Assembly (NCBI RefSeq): GCF_002101885.1
Contig: NZ_LQPS01000033.1
Coordinates: forward strand, 89,376-153,375
Source of the DNA: Mycolicibacter senuensis
GTDB lineage: Bacteria > Actinomycetota > Actinomycetes > Mycobacteriales > Mycobacteriaceae
Length of the DNA: 64,000 bases
Reading direction: 5' to 3'
Made by a program: the position numbers and the translations under genes. Position 1 is the stretch's first letter; the number at the start of each line of letters is the position of its first letter. Shown piece after piece: positions 10,696 through 18,392 of this stretch. Below the pieces are notes generated by a model. The model did no database searches. It was not told the origin of the DNA and saw only the letters and a list, made by a program, of their open reading frames with translations.

Positions 10696-11949
10696 TCACG
10701 CCCTGTTGTGTCGGACCTGGTTGAACGGGACGCCACGGTCGGCGGCGTATTCACGGGGTAGTCCGAGGACCCGCTCGGCGATGACGTTGCGGGCCATCTC
10801 GTTGCTGCCACCGCCGAGTGCCACCGTCTGGCGGGACAGGTACCGCTTGCCGACCTTGAGCAACTGCGCCTCGTCAGCAGCCGGGCCGACCACGCCGAGC
10901 GGGCCTGCGACCTCGGTGGCGGTGTCGACCTCCAGGAAGGTGACATCGGAATGGAACAACCGGATGAGCGAACCCGCGGCCGGCGGCAGCGCCCCGGTGC
11001 GCATGGCCCGCCCGACGTGGTCGACCAGACAGTCGCGGACCATCCGGCGGGCCAGCACCCGGCCGATCTTGTCCTGGGTCACCGGGTCGTCTGCGGTCCC
11101 GGCGTCGGCGGCGAGGGTGAGGAAGTCACCGGCGGCCATCTCGGTACGTTCGGCGCCCCGGCCGCTGGCGAACTCCGAGCCCTGCCCGACGGCGCGCCGC
11201 TCATGGAAGAGCAGTCGGGAGGCGACGTCCCAGCCCTTGTTGACCTCACCGACCACCGCGTCGTCGCCGAGGCGCAGTCCGTCGAAGAACTCCTCGCAGA
11301 ACTCGTTGGATCCGTCGACCTGTTCGATGCGCCGCAGTGTGACGCCGGGCGCGTCGATCGGCATCAGGAACATGGTCAGGCCGTCGTGCTTGGGCACCGT
11401 CACGTCGGTGCGGGCCAGCAGCAGCCCGTAGTCGGCGGCGAACGCGCTGGTACTCCAGGTCTTGGCCCCGCTGATCACCCAGCCGTCGCCGTCGCGGTCG
11501 GCGCGGGTGATCAGCCCCGCCAGGTCCGATCCGCCGCTGGGCTCGGAGAGCAGTTGGACGAGCACCTCGTCACCGCGTAGCGCGGCGCTGATGTGCTCGC
11601 GCTTCTGCTCTTCGCTACCGGTGTCGAGCAGGGTCGCGCAGCAGATGGTGAAGGTCGGAACGTTGAGGATCAACGGCATCTCGTAGCCGTCGGATTCGAT
11701 GTCGAAGGCCTTCTGGTAGCCGATGTCCAGTCCGAGGCCGCCGTATTCGCGCGGGAAACAGATCCCGGCGAACCCGCCCTCGAAGAGGCGTCGCTGGAGT
11801 TCGCGGGCGCGCTGCCAGGCGCCCTCGTCGTCCCGTCCGTTGCGGGGCGGTTGCTGCGGGTCCAGCCGCGGCATGTTGTCGGCCAGCCAGGCACGCGCTC
11901 GGGAGGCGAACTCCGCGACGCTGAGTTCGGTTGCGGCGGTCTGGCTCAT
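10696..11949 (-). CDS. Acyl-CoA dehydrogenase (FadE type), first of a pair
   Basis: 417-residue FAD acyl-CoA dehydrogenase that would desaturate an acyl-CoA at C2-C3. Seen: LFEGGFAGICFPREYGGLGL, QLLSEPSGGSDLAGL at the FAD-binding mid-domain, GAKTWSTSAF, and the C-terminal GGGSNEMARNVIAERVLGLP. The catalytic Glu that classical enzymes have in YEGT is Gly here, which is usual in subunits of the heteromeric mycobacterial enzymes of sterol side-chain degradation. Its ATG overlaps the stop of the next upstream dehydrogenase (ATGA), so the two are likely made together as an alpha2beta2 complex. Substrate unknown. Last gene of the minus-strand island operon. Confidence 0.88.
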   Translation of the reverse strand: MSQTAATELSVAEFASRARAWLADNMPRLDPQQPPRNGRDDEGAWQRARELQRRLFEGGFAGICFPREYGGLGLDIGYQKAFDIESDGYEMPLILNVPTFTICCATLLDTGSEEQKREHISAALRGDEVLVQLLSEPSGGSDLAGLITRADRDGDGWVISGAKTWSTSAFAADYGLLLARTDVTVPKHDGLTMFLMPIDAPGVTLRRIEQVDGSNEFCEEFFDGLRLGDDAVVGEVNKGWDVASRLLFHERRAVGQGSEFASGRGAERTEMAAGDFLTLAADAGTADDPVTQDKIGRVLARRMVRDCLVDHVGRAMRTGALPPAAGSLIRLFHSDVTFLEVDTATEVAGPLGVVGPAADEAQLLKVGKRYLSRQTVALGGGSNEMARNVIAERVLGLPREYAADRGVPFNQVRHNRA

Positions 11950-13100
11950 GCGGCGGGCTCCGTGGTGTTCGCGGCGGTGAAGATGGCCTGGTGATGCTCG
12001 CTCGGGGTGCCGAGCAGGTTGCTGTACAGCGTGATCCTCCGCAGGTAGACGTGCAGGTCGTGCTCCCAGGTCACGCCGATGCCGCCGTGCAGCTGGATGC
12101 ACTCCTGGACCAGCAGCCCGGCGTGCTCCCCCAGATAGGATTTGGCGGCGCTGGCCCACATCCCGGCGTCCGGGGTGCGCGCCGCGATCTTGTCGACGGC
12201 GCCGGCGGTGATGGCGCGTGCGGCGTGCAGCCACATGGTCATGTCGGCGAGCCGGTGTTTGAGCGCCTGATACGACGCCAGAGGCCGGCCGAAACTGTAG
12301 CGGTCCCGGCACCACTCGATGGTCAGGGCCAGCACGGCGTCCAGGATTCCCACGGATTCGGCACACGCCAGCGCGATGCCGACCTGGGCCTGCCGGTCGA
12401 TGAGGGCCGCCGTTTGCCCGGCGGTGCCGACGACTGCCGCCGCCTCGACCTCGACGTCGTCGAACTCGATGCGGGCGTACTGCTTGACCAGGTCGACGCA
12501 GGTCTGCGGGCGCACCGTCACCCCCGGGGCGTCGGTGCGGATCAGGAACTGCCGCAGCGCGCCGTCGTCGGTGCGGGCGCCGAGGAGAACCAGGTCCGCC
12601 TGCGCGCCGGCCTCGACCCGGTCCTTGACGCCGTTGAGCCGGTAGCCGGTCCCGGTGGCCAGGACCGTGGCCGTCGTGGTGGCGCTCGGCGCGTGCGGCC
12701 GGAAGGGCCGGCCCGGTTCGTCCGCGGCCCAGGTGGCCACCTGCTCCCCGGCTACCAGTGCGGCGATGCTCTCGGCGTGGGCATCGGCGTTGTCGGCGTC
12801 CGCCAGACCGGCCAGCACGGTGCTGACCGGGTACAGCGGCCCCGGGCCCACCGTGCGACCGATCGCCTGGGCGATCGCCGCCAGGTCGTGCAGACCGCTT
12901 CCCGAGACGCTGCCGCCACCGAGCTCCTCGGGAACCAGCAGGCCGGCCCAGCCGAGTTCAGCCGCCCGTTGCCACCATGCCGGCTGATAGGACAGGCCCT
13001 GAGCATGCAACTCGCGCTGCCCGCTGATCGCCGCGGTCTTGTCGAGAAACGCCCGCGCGGTCGCGACGAACAGCTCACTCTCGGTGGACAACTCGGTCAT
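11946..13100 (-). CDS. Acyl-CoA dehydrogenase (FadE type), second of a pair
   Basis: 384-residue acyl-CoA dehydrogenase fold. Motifs: LGWAGLLVPEELGGGSVSGS (~48-67), an FAD/acyl middle domain, RQAQVGIALACAESVGILDA, and YSFGRPLASYQALKHRLADM, QLHGGIGVTWEHDLHVYLRR at the C-terminus. The end reads LLGTPSEHH where the catalytic Glu of classical enzymes would stand. Together with the coupled gene at 10696-11949 it probably forms a heteromeric dehydrogenase. An 88-base gap separates it from the TauD-like gene upstream, and the operon appears to continue across it. Confidence 0.88.
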   Translation of the reverse strand: MTELSTESELFVATARAFLDKTAAISGQRELHAQGLSYQPAWWQRAAELGWAGLLVPEELGGGSVSGSGLHDLAAIAQAIGRTVGPGPLYPVSTVLAGLADADNADAHAESIAALVAGEQVATWAADEPGRPFRPHAPSATTTATVLATGTGYRLNGVKDRVEAGAQADLVLLGARTDDGALRQFLIRTDAPGVTVRPQTCVDLVKQYARIEFDDVEVEAAAVVGTAGQTAALIDRQAQVGIALACAESVGILDAVLALTIEWCRDRYSFGRPLASYQALKHRLADMTMWLHAARAITAGAVDKIAARTPDAGMWASAAKSYLGEHAGLLVQECIQLHGGIGVTWEHDLHVYLRRITLYSNLLGTPSEHHQAIFTAANTTEPAA

Positions 13101-13188
13101 GTGGTCTCCTCCTGGACGCTAAAGGCCTTGACCGCCACGACAAGTAGACAACATCCCCGACTGTGCTGATATACCGGCTCCAGGCGGG

Positions 13189-14034
13189 TCACCGAATGGG
13201 CTCGTCGCCGAGCACCGTGGTGCGCAGCATCTCCCGCGGCGAGTCGGGGTCGTACGGGGCGGCGCGGTGCAGTACGCCGCGGTTGTCCCAGATGACGGTG
13301 TCGCCGACCGACCAGGTGTGCCGATAGACCTTGTCGGCGACGGTGGCGCGCTCGAGCAGTTCGGTCAGCAGCGCGCGACCCTCGTCCAGATCCATGTCGA
13401 CGATGTAGTCGGTGGAGGCGCCCAGCACCAATGACTTTCGGCCGGTCCGGTGCGTCCACACCAGCGGATGGGTGTGGGTGGGGCGGGCCCGCCATCTCGC
13501 CAGCTCCTCCGGCGTCGGGTCGGGGGTGACCCGGCGCTGGGAGGCTTCCAGCGAGTGCACCACCCGCAGCGAGCCGAAACGCCGCTTCTCGTCGTCGGTG
13601 AGCGCGTCGTAGGCGGCGTATGAGCTGGCGAACTCGGTCTCGCCGCCACGCTCGGCCACCTGGACCGCGGAGAGCACGGTGGCCTTCTGCGGACACTCGT
13701 CGCCCGTCGGCGTGCAGCCGTCGATATGCCAGTCGAAGGTGGCGCGCAGATAGCTCGCGGCGGAATTCTTCGCACTGTTGAGGGTGACCGGGTAGATGCC
13801 GGCGACCTCGTGGTGGCCGTCGGAGGAGAAGTCGACGCTGCCCAGTCGCGCACAGAACGCCACCTGGTCGCGGGGTTCGAGCCGCAGATCGGGGAAGACC
13901 AGCACCCCGTTGTCCTCCAGCGCCTCGAGCACCGCCGCACCGAGCTGGTCGTCGTCGACCAGCCGTTCCGGCTGGACACCGACGACCTCGGCGCCCACTG
14001 AGGAGGTGAGTTTGTTGATGGTGAGCAGACTCAT
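13189..14034 (-). CDS. TauD/TfdA-family Fe(II)/2-oxoglutarate dioxygenase
   Basis: 281-residue non-heme iron dioxygenase that would hydroxylate its substrate with O2 and 2-oxoglutarate. The iron triad is visible: His103-x-Asp105 in FDWHIDGC and distal His256 in NRGVLHRAAPYD, with Arg267/Arg271 after it for 2-oxoglutarate. TauD cleaves taurine and TfdA cleaves 2,4-D, but here there is no sulfonate transporter and the neighbours are Rieske and acyl-CoA dehydrogenase genes, so a step in a ring or side-chain oxidation path is more likely. GAAAGGA lies before the ATG. The 34-base gap to the upstream small gene supports one operon. Confidence 0.85.
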   Translation of the reverse strand: MSLLTINKLTSSVGAEVVGVQPERLVDDDQLGAAVLEALEDNGVLVFPDLRLEPRDQVAFCARLGSVDFSSDGHHEVAGIYPVTLNSAKNSAASYLRATFDWHIDGCTPTGDECPQKATVLSAVQVAERGGETEFASSYAAYDALTDDEKRRFGSLRVVHSLEASQRRVTPDPTPEELARWRARPTHTHPLVWTHRTGRKSLVLGASTDYIVDMDLDEGRALLTELLERATVADKVYRHTWSVGDTVIWDNRGVLHRAAPYDPDSPREMLRTTVLGDEPIR

Positions 14035-14068
14035 CGGCTGCGTCCTTTCGGCACGGGGTTTCCGGCGG

Positions 14069-14404
14069 TCACGGAACGGGCCAGCCGGTGCGGGTCATGA
14101 CGGCGTCGGCGGCGTCGACGGGGGCGGGCTGGCCCATCACCTCCACCGCCATGGCCACCATGACCAGCGAATAAATCAGGTGTAGCAGGTTGAGCGCGTC
14201 CTCGGGCAGCTCGTCGAGGGCGAACTTGTCGCAGTAGTCGATCGCCTCCTCCAGCCGCGGGAAGAATGCGTCGTAGAACATCCGCAGCTCCGGGATGGTG
14301 CTGGCCAGCCGCTGGTTGAAACGTTCGGTTTCGGTTGGCAGGCACCATGTTTCGGCGAACTTCTCCAGCTCGGAGAAGGCACTGGGCAGCCGTGCGGCGG
14401 TCAT
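14069..14404 (-). CDS. ~110-residue partner protein of Rieske-like oxygenase (copy 1)
   Basis: 111-residue, mainly helical, no signal peptide, no family I can name. Its core DYCDKFALDELPEDALNLLH then a hydrophobic stretch IYSLVMVAMAVEVMG matches copy 2 at 22615-22944 (AYCDKFSLDDLPEDVLNLMY), and the N-terminal halves also align (AFSELEKFAETWCLP against EFADLEPFNDWCLAS). Each copy directly follows a Rieske-type gene; here the ATG overlaps the oxygenase stop (ATGA). The fixed pairing suggests a dedicated subunit, chaperone or substrate-delivery protein, like a small beta subunit, but the sequence does not look like the usual ring-hydroxylase beta subunit. Confidence 0.75.
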   Translation of the reverse strand: MTAARLPSAFSELEKFAETWCLPTETERFNQRLASTIPELRMFYDAFFPRLEEAIDYCDKFALDELPEDALNLLHLIYSLVMVAMAVEVMGQPAPVDAADAVMTRTGWPVP

Positions 14405-15618
14405 CGGAGAGCTCCGGCATCGGCGTGGTCGCTCCGGTAGTCGTCCACCCAGTCGCCGACCACCTTGTGCAGGTGCCGGACCAGGATCTCCTGATCGTTG
14501 AGGGGGAAGTCGTCGACGATGCCGTACTCCAGTGCTGCCTGGGTGCCGCCGAGCATCCCGGCGTCCTGCAGCGCGAATTCCTTGAGCACCACCGAGGCCA
14601 CCTCGTGCTCGATGCGTTCACGCACGGTGCGGGCCGGGTGAAAGTAGGTGTGGGCCTCGAATCGGTGGGTGTTGTAGGAGGTGGGCCAGTATCGGTAGAG
14701 CAGGTACCAGCCGCCGTAGATGAGGATCTCGGTGTTGGGGAAGATCTGGAAGTTGCTGATCCCCCACGGTTCGATGCCGCCCGGGTTCACCCCTGCCGGT
14801 ATGTCGCCGATATCGGGGGTCTCCCAGGGTCCGACAAGTCCGCTGCGGGTGGCCCGTTCGATCGGGTACATGTATTCCGGCGGCAGCAGCCAGCGGCGCC
14901 GGCCCGCGGTCGACACCAACCGGTGCGGCCCGTCGAGCTGGAAGTGTCCGCAGGTGAAGCCGGCGTCCGGAACCCGCACCGCGGCCGGCACCTGCTGCGA
15001 ATGCAGCGCCGGCACGTGGTAGTACTCCTGGAAGGCGTCGGCGAAGATCTTCCAGTTGCTGTTGTTGTGCGCCACCCAGTCGTAGCGTTCGGTCAGTTTC
15101 TCGAACGGGTAGTCGTCGAGACCGGTGACCATCGGCCCGAGGAAGTCGCGTAGCCCCTGTCGCGGTTCGGCTGCGAAGTTGATGAAGATGAAGCCGTTCC
15201 AGATATCGCAGTGCACGCCGACCAGGTCCGGGTTCGCGCCGTCGAATCCGTGGCTGCGGCGGCAGCGCTTGCAGCGGAACTCCTGGCACTGCCCGGCGGT
15301 CTCGCGATCCGGGTAGTCCCGCCAGGCCAGCTTCGTCGCGCACCGGGGACAGATGTTGTGGTAGGCGCGGATCCCCTGGTCCGAGCGGACCACGATGACC
15401 GATGCGCCGGCCGCTTCGATCTCCTTGGTGACGTAACTGCCGAGGGCGGGCACTTCATCGACGCGGCCGATGTTGAGCCAGGCGCGTTTGAACACCGCCT
15501 CGCGTTCGACCTCGTAGAACTCGCGTGAGGTGGAGTCGGTGAACGACACCGGGCCGGTGCCCAGTTGCGGGTAGTGCTCGGTCCACGAGCCCTCCGCGGG
15601 CCTACCGGATCGTTGCAT
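14401..15618 (-). CDS. Rieske-oxygenase alpha-subunit homologue with a CxxC...CxxC site replacing the Rieske ligands
   Basis: 405-residue protein clearly related to the ring-hydroxylating oxygenase at 22951-24216: both share a start of the type EGSWTEHYPQLGTGPVSF, the region FKRAWLNIGRVDEVP, and the catalytic NSNWKIFADAFQEYYH with H201-x4-H206 for the mononuclear iron. In a Rieske domain the cluster is held by CxH and CxxH. Here the first is C90-P-R-C93 and the second C116-K-R-C119; both histidines are gone and two cysteines are new, giving a rubredoxin- or zinc-ribbon-like CX2C-X22-CX2C. Nearby C111 is also conserved in the sister protein, and H123 follows. The reading frame is intact through both sites. 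ATG at 15618 has GGGAGG five bases upstream. Ligand change is seen; its consequence (Fe(Cys)4, Zn, or another cluster) is unknown. Confidence 0.85.
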   Translation of the reverse strand: MQRSGRPAEGSWTEHYPQLGTGPVSFTDSTSREFYEVEREAVFKRAWLNIGRVDEVPALGSYVTKEIEAAGASVIVVRSDQGIRAYHNICPRCATKLAWRDYPDRETAGQCQEFRCKRCRRSHGFDGANPDLVGVHCDIWNGFIFINFAAEPRQGLRDFLGPMVTGLDDYPFEKLTERYDWVAHNNSNWKIFADAFQEYYHVPALHSQQVPAAVRVPDAGFTCGHFQLDGPHRLVSTAGRRRWLLPPEYMYPIERATRSGLVGPWETPDIGDIPAGVNPGGIEPWGISNFQIFPNTEILIYGGWYLLYRYWPTSYNTHRFEAHTYFHPARTVRERIEHEVASVVLKEFALQDAGMLGGTQAALEYGIVDDFPLNDQEILVRHLHKVVGDWVDDYRSDHADAGALR

Positions 15619-15660
15619 CTGAACCTCCCTGTTTGCCGATGTACGGCGAAATATGCTGTG

Positions 15661-16419
15661 TCACATCACTGATCCGCCGTTGACGCCCAGCACCTGGCCG
15701 GTGATGAAGCCGGCTTCCTCCGAGCACAGGAACCCGACCGCCGCGGCGATGTCGGCGCCGGTGCCCAGCCGGCCCAGCGGGATGTTGGCGGCGATCTGCT
15801 CGTTGGGCGGTAGGTGCCCGGCCGCCTGCGACTGGTGTTGCATGGGCGTCTCGATCCCCGAGGGCGGGATGTTGTTGACCGTGATGCCGTGGCCGGCGTA
15901 CTCGCGGGCCAGCGACTTGGTCAAGGTGATGACCGCACCCTTGGAGGCCGCATAGTGGGCCGCGAACGGCGTACCGCGCTGGGCGCTGGACGACGAGATC
16001 ATCACGATGCGCCCCCAGCCGGCGTCGACCATGTCCGGCAGCGCGGCCTGGCAGCAGTGGAAGGTGCCGGTGAGGTTGACGTCGATGAGTCGCGCCCAGT
16101 CCTGCGGGGTGATGTCGGCGAAGGCGGCGTAGCCGAAGACGCCGGCGCTGGTGACCAGTGCGGCGACCGGACCCAGCTGGCTGCGCACCTTGGCGAGGCC
16201 GTCGTCGACGGCGGCCCGATCGGTGACGTCGACCCCGATTCCGAGCGCGGTGACGCCGTCGCCGCGCAGGTCGTCGGTGACCCGCTGCGCGGCTTGGTCA
16301 TCGACGTCGAGAACGGCGACCCGGTAGCCGCGTCGGCCCAGTTCGTGGCAGGTGGCCTCGCCCATGCCCGAGGCTCCGCCGGTGACCACGGCGACCCGCG
16401 GCGACACCTTTGTGGTCAT
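15661..16419 (-). CDS. Short-chain dehydrogenase/reductase
   Basis: 252-residue classical SDR. Cofactor loop TGGASGMGEA at ~14-23, Asp in VAVLDVDD favouring NAD(H), LVTSAGVFGY, catalytic Ser in MISSSSAQRG and Tyr-x-x-x-Lys in HYAASKGAVITL, and C-terminal GFITGQVLGVNGGSVM. The usual NAIAPG after the active site is replaced by NNIPPSGIETPM. It likely oxidises a hydroxyl product of the pathway. First gene of the minus-strand island operon after the TetR gene, with GAAGGGGA before its ATG and a palindromic operator candidate 59-76 bases upstream. Confidence 0.9.
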   Translation of the reverse strand: MTTKVSPRVAVVTGGASGMGEATCHELGRRGYRVAVLDVDDQAAQRVTDDLRGDGVTALGIGVDVTDRAAVDDGLAKVRSQLGPVAALVTSAGVFGYAAFADITPQDWARLIDVNLTGTFHCCQAALPDMVDAGWGRIVMISSSSAQRGTPFAAHYAASKGAVITLTKSLAREYAGHGITVNNIPPSGIETPMQHQSQAAGHLPPNEQIAANIPLGRLGTGADIAAAVGFLCSEEAGFITGQVLGVNGGSVM

Positions 16420-16433
16420 TGCATCCCCTTCAG

Positions 16434-16445
16434 CGCCGATCGGCG
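16434..16445. repeat. 12-bp perfect palindrome upstream of the SDR gene
   Basis: CGCCGATCGGCG lies 15-26 bases before the SDR start. It may be part of a promoter/operator, but short GC palindromes arise often in this genome and I see no second exact copy in a regulatory region. Confidence 0.3.
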
Positions 16446-16477
16446 AATCACAACCCCGGACTGCATCGTGGCCGATA

Positions 16478-16495
16478 TTATCAAGTACTTGTCAT
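16478..16495. promoter_or_regulatory. Candidate operator TTATCAAGTACTTGTCAT
   Basis: AT-rich island in the 110-base gap between the TetR gene and the SDR-led operon, with perfect core palindrome CAAGTACTTG (16482-16491). It matches 15 of 18 bases, in reverse complement, to a site before the second oxygenase operon (24291-24308). The core also fits the KstR2 consensus AnCAAGnnCTTGnT in all but the last base. Likely target of the adjacent TetR protein. Confidence 0.55.
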
Positions 16496-16529
16496 TAATC
16501 TCAAGTGCCGGAGACCGGCGCACAACCGG

Positions 16530-17144
16530 TCAGGGCAGCTTGATCATCGAGACGTACATCGCAACGACGGGCCGATAGAGGTCGACATCGTCGAGCCGAC
16601 TGGCCAGCACGGCCGAATCACTGGTGGCGACGAGCACCCGGGCCAGCGTCTGTGCCGGGATCAGCAGCGTCCCGCCGAGCCGTTCGACGCCGGCGACGAT
16701 GAACTGCGCCAGCTTTTCGACGACCTCGCCCCGCTTGGCGGCGACCCGCTCCCGGGCATCGGGGTTGCGCAGCAGATACAGCGCGAACTCGTGCCCGAGC
16801 GCGGCGTGCTCTGCGCCGCGGTCTTGGCTCAGCTGCCGCCACCGCTCGGCGATGTCGTCGAGTTCCCGCGCCCCGACCTGGCTCGCCTCCGCCATCACCT
16901 CGGCGAAGTTGTCGAAATAGCGTTGCCAGTACCGGTCGCTGACAGCCAGGAAGAGCTCCTCTTTGGCGCCGAAGTGCTTGTAGATGGCGCCCTTGGTGTA
17001 GCCGGCGGTTTGGGCGATGTCATCGAGAGTCGCTGTGGTGAAGCCTTTTTCGGCGAACACTTCTTCGGCGGCGTCTAGCAGCAGCGAACGCGTGTGAGCC
17101 AGTCTGCGCTCCCGGGTCCACCGCTCCACCATGCCGGCGATCAT
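16530..17144 (-). CDS. TetR-family regulator of the island
   Basis: 204-residue TetR protein: N-terminal helix-turn-helix at about 18-62 (LLLDAAEEVFAEKGFTTATL, DDIAQTAGYTKGAIYKHFGA) and an all-helical ligand-binding domain after it. The ATG at 17144 has CAGATT seven bases upstream and no Shine-Dalgarno sequence, so a leaderless start is likely; the ATG at 17132 is the alternative. It lies between the minus-strand oxygenase operon and the divergent AveC-like operon, so it probably represses both until a pathway metabolite is bound. Best operator candidates are 16478-16495 and 24291-24308. Confidence 0.88.
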   Translation of the reverse strand: MIAGMVERWTRERRLAHTRSLLLDAAEEVFAEKGFTTATLDDIAQTAGYTKGAIYKHFGAKEELFLAVSDRYWQRYFDNFAEVMAEASQVGARELDDIAERWRQLSQDRGAEHAALGHEFALYLLRNPDARERVAAKRGEVVEKLAQFIVAGVERLGGTLLIPAQTLARVLVATSDSAVLASRLDDVDLYRPVVAMYVSMIKLP

Positions 17145-17178
17145 CCCACAGAATCTGCGATACCTATTGGCAACTCAG

Positions 17179-17192
17179 ATACTGATGAGTAT
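17179..17192. repeat. Inverted repeat ATACT-N4-AGTAT before the AveC-like gene
   Basis: In the AT-rich 88-base gap between the TetR gene and the AveC-like gene, ATACTGATGAGTAT has perfect 5-base arms, and ACTCA/TGAGT arms overlap it. It could be a regulator site or part of the promoter for the plus-strand operon; it does not match the CAAG-CTTG operator. Confidence 0.3.
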
Positions 17193-17232
17193 ATTTCGGC
17201 ACACACTGCGTCATCGGGAAGGGAACCGCAAC

Positions 17233-18387
17233 ATGGGTAGCGGCGTGCCAAGCCAACAGAACGTGTCAGTCACTGCGCGACCGGAAGCCGCCGGCAGCCG
17301 CAGCGGCGGGGCCATCCGGATCTGGGCGGCCGCCGGCGGGGCACTGCTGGCGCTGCAGCTGTACGTGTGGGCGCGCTGGATCACCGGCCCATATTTCGAA
17401 CGCGTCCCGGTCGGGCCGAACGATCCGCCGATGTACATGAAGGTGCCACTGATGGCCAACGCCGCCGTGCTGTGGGTCGGCCTGCCGTTCGCCATCTGGT
17501 GGTTCTTCATCCGCCCCTGGCGTCGGGAGCGGCGAATCACGCTGGACGGCATGCTTTTTTTGTCGATCGGCCTGATGTTCTTCCAAGACCCGCTGCTCAA
17601 TTACTTCAACACCTGGTGCACCTACAACACCTGGCTGTTCAACCGGGGTTCCTGGACGTCGCACATTCCGGGGTGGGCGTCACCGGAGGAACCCGGCCGC
17701 CAGGTCGCCGAGCCGCTGTTGACGAACCTCCCGGGCTACGCCTACGGGGTGCTGCTGATCACCATCGTCGGATGCGCCGTGATGCGAAAGATCAAGGCAC
17801 GCTGGCCCGGAATAAGCAACCTGCGGCTGATCGCCGTGACCTACGCGATCTCGTTCGTCTTCGACTTCGTGATGGAGGGCCTGGTCCTGCTGCCGATCGG
17901 CCTCTACACCTACCCCGGGGCCATCCGCTCGGTGTCGATCAATGCCGACACCTACTACCAATGGCCCGTCTACGAGGGACTCATGTGGGGAGCCGTACAG
18001 GCGGCGCTGTGCTGCCTGCGTTACTTCACCGACGATCGTGGCCGCACCGTCGTCGAGCGCGGACTGGACGGCGTCCGTGGCGGATTCGCGCGGCAGCAGT
18101 TCACCCGGTTCCTGGCGATCTTCGCCGGGGTCAGCGCGTGCTTCTTCGCCTTCTACATGGGCCCGGCGCAATGGATCGCCCTGCATGCCGACCCGTGGCC
18201 GCAGGACCACCAGAAGCGCTCCTACTTCACCGGTGGCATCTGCGGCGACGGCACCGACAAGCCGTGTCCGCACCCGGCCCTGCCGATGCCGTCCAACCGG
18301 TCCGGCTACATCAATGTCGACGGTCAACTGGTGCTGCCCGAAGGCGTTTCGGTGCCCCCGATCGTGCCGTTCGAGCGGGGGAACTGA
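17233..18387 (+). CDS. AveC-like ('spirocyclase' family) polytopic membrane protein
   Basis: 384-residue membrane protein. Hydrophobic segments can be seen at about 28-46, 74-94, 112-130, 185-203, 220-245, 262-285 and 303-325. Conserved-looking strings are LSIGLMFFQDPLLNYFNTWC, FVFDFVMEGLVLLPIGLYTY and YQWPVYEGLMWGAVQ, as in the family named after AveC, the Streptomyces protein for avermectin spiroketal formation. Mycobacterial members are common and have no proven function. The ATG has GGAAGGGAA at good distance. It starts the plus-strand operon with the MoxR ATPase, five bases away. Role here unknown: it may be a membrane enzyme on a lipophilic substrate or a transporter. Confidence 0.75.
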   Translation: MGSGVPSQQNVSVTARPEAAGSRSGGAIRIWAAAGGALLALQLYVWARWITGPYFERVPVGPNDPPMYMKVPLMANAAVLWVGLPFAIWWFFIRPWRRERRITLDGMLFLSIGLMFFQDPLLNYFNTWCTYNTWLFNRGSWTSHIPGWASPEEPGRQVAEPLLTNLPGYAYGVLLITIVGCAVMRKIKARWPGISNLRLIAVTYAISFVFDFVMEGLVLLPIGLYTYPGAIRSVSINADTYYQWPVYEGLMWGAVQAALCCLRYFTDDRGRTVVERGLDGVRGGFARQQFTRFLAIFAGVSACFFAFYMGPAQWIALHADPWPQDHQKRSYFTGGICGDGTDKPCPHPALPMPSNRSGYINVDGQLVLPEGVSVPPIVPFERGN

Positions 18388-18392
18388 CCAAG

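Noticed and set aside
14401..15618. Explaining the Cys4 site by a local double frameshift
   Set aside because: The codons through both sites stay in frame with flanking residues that align to the sister oxygenase (YHNIC, KLAW, GQCQEF), and no shifted reading recovers CxH or CxxH.
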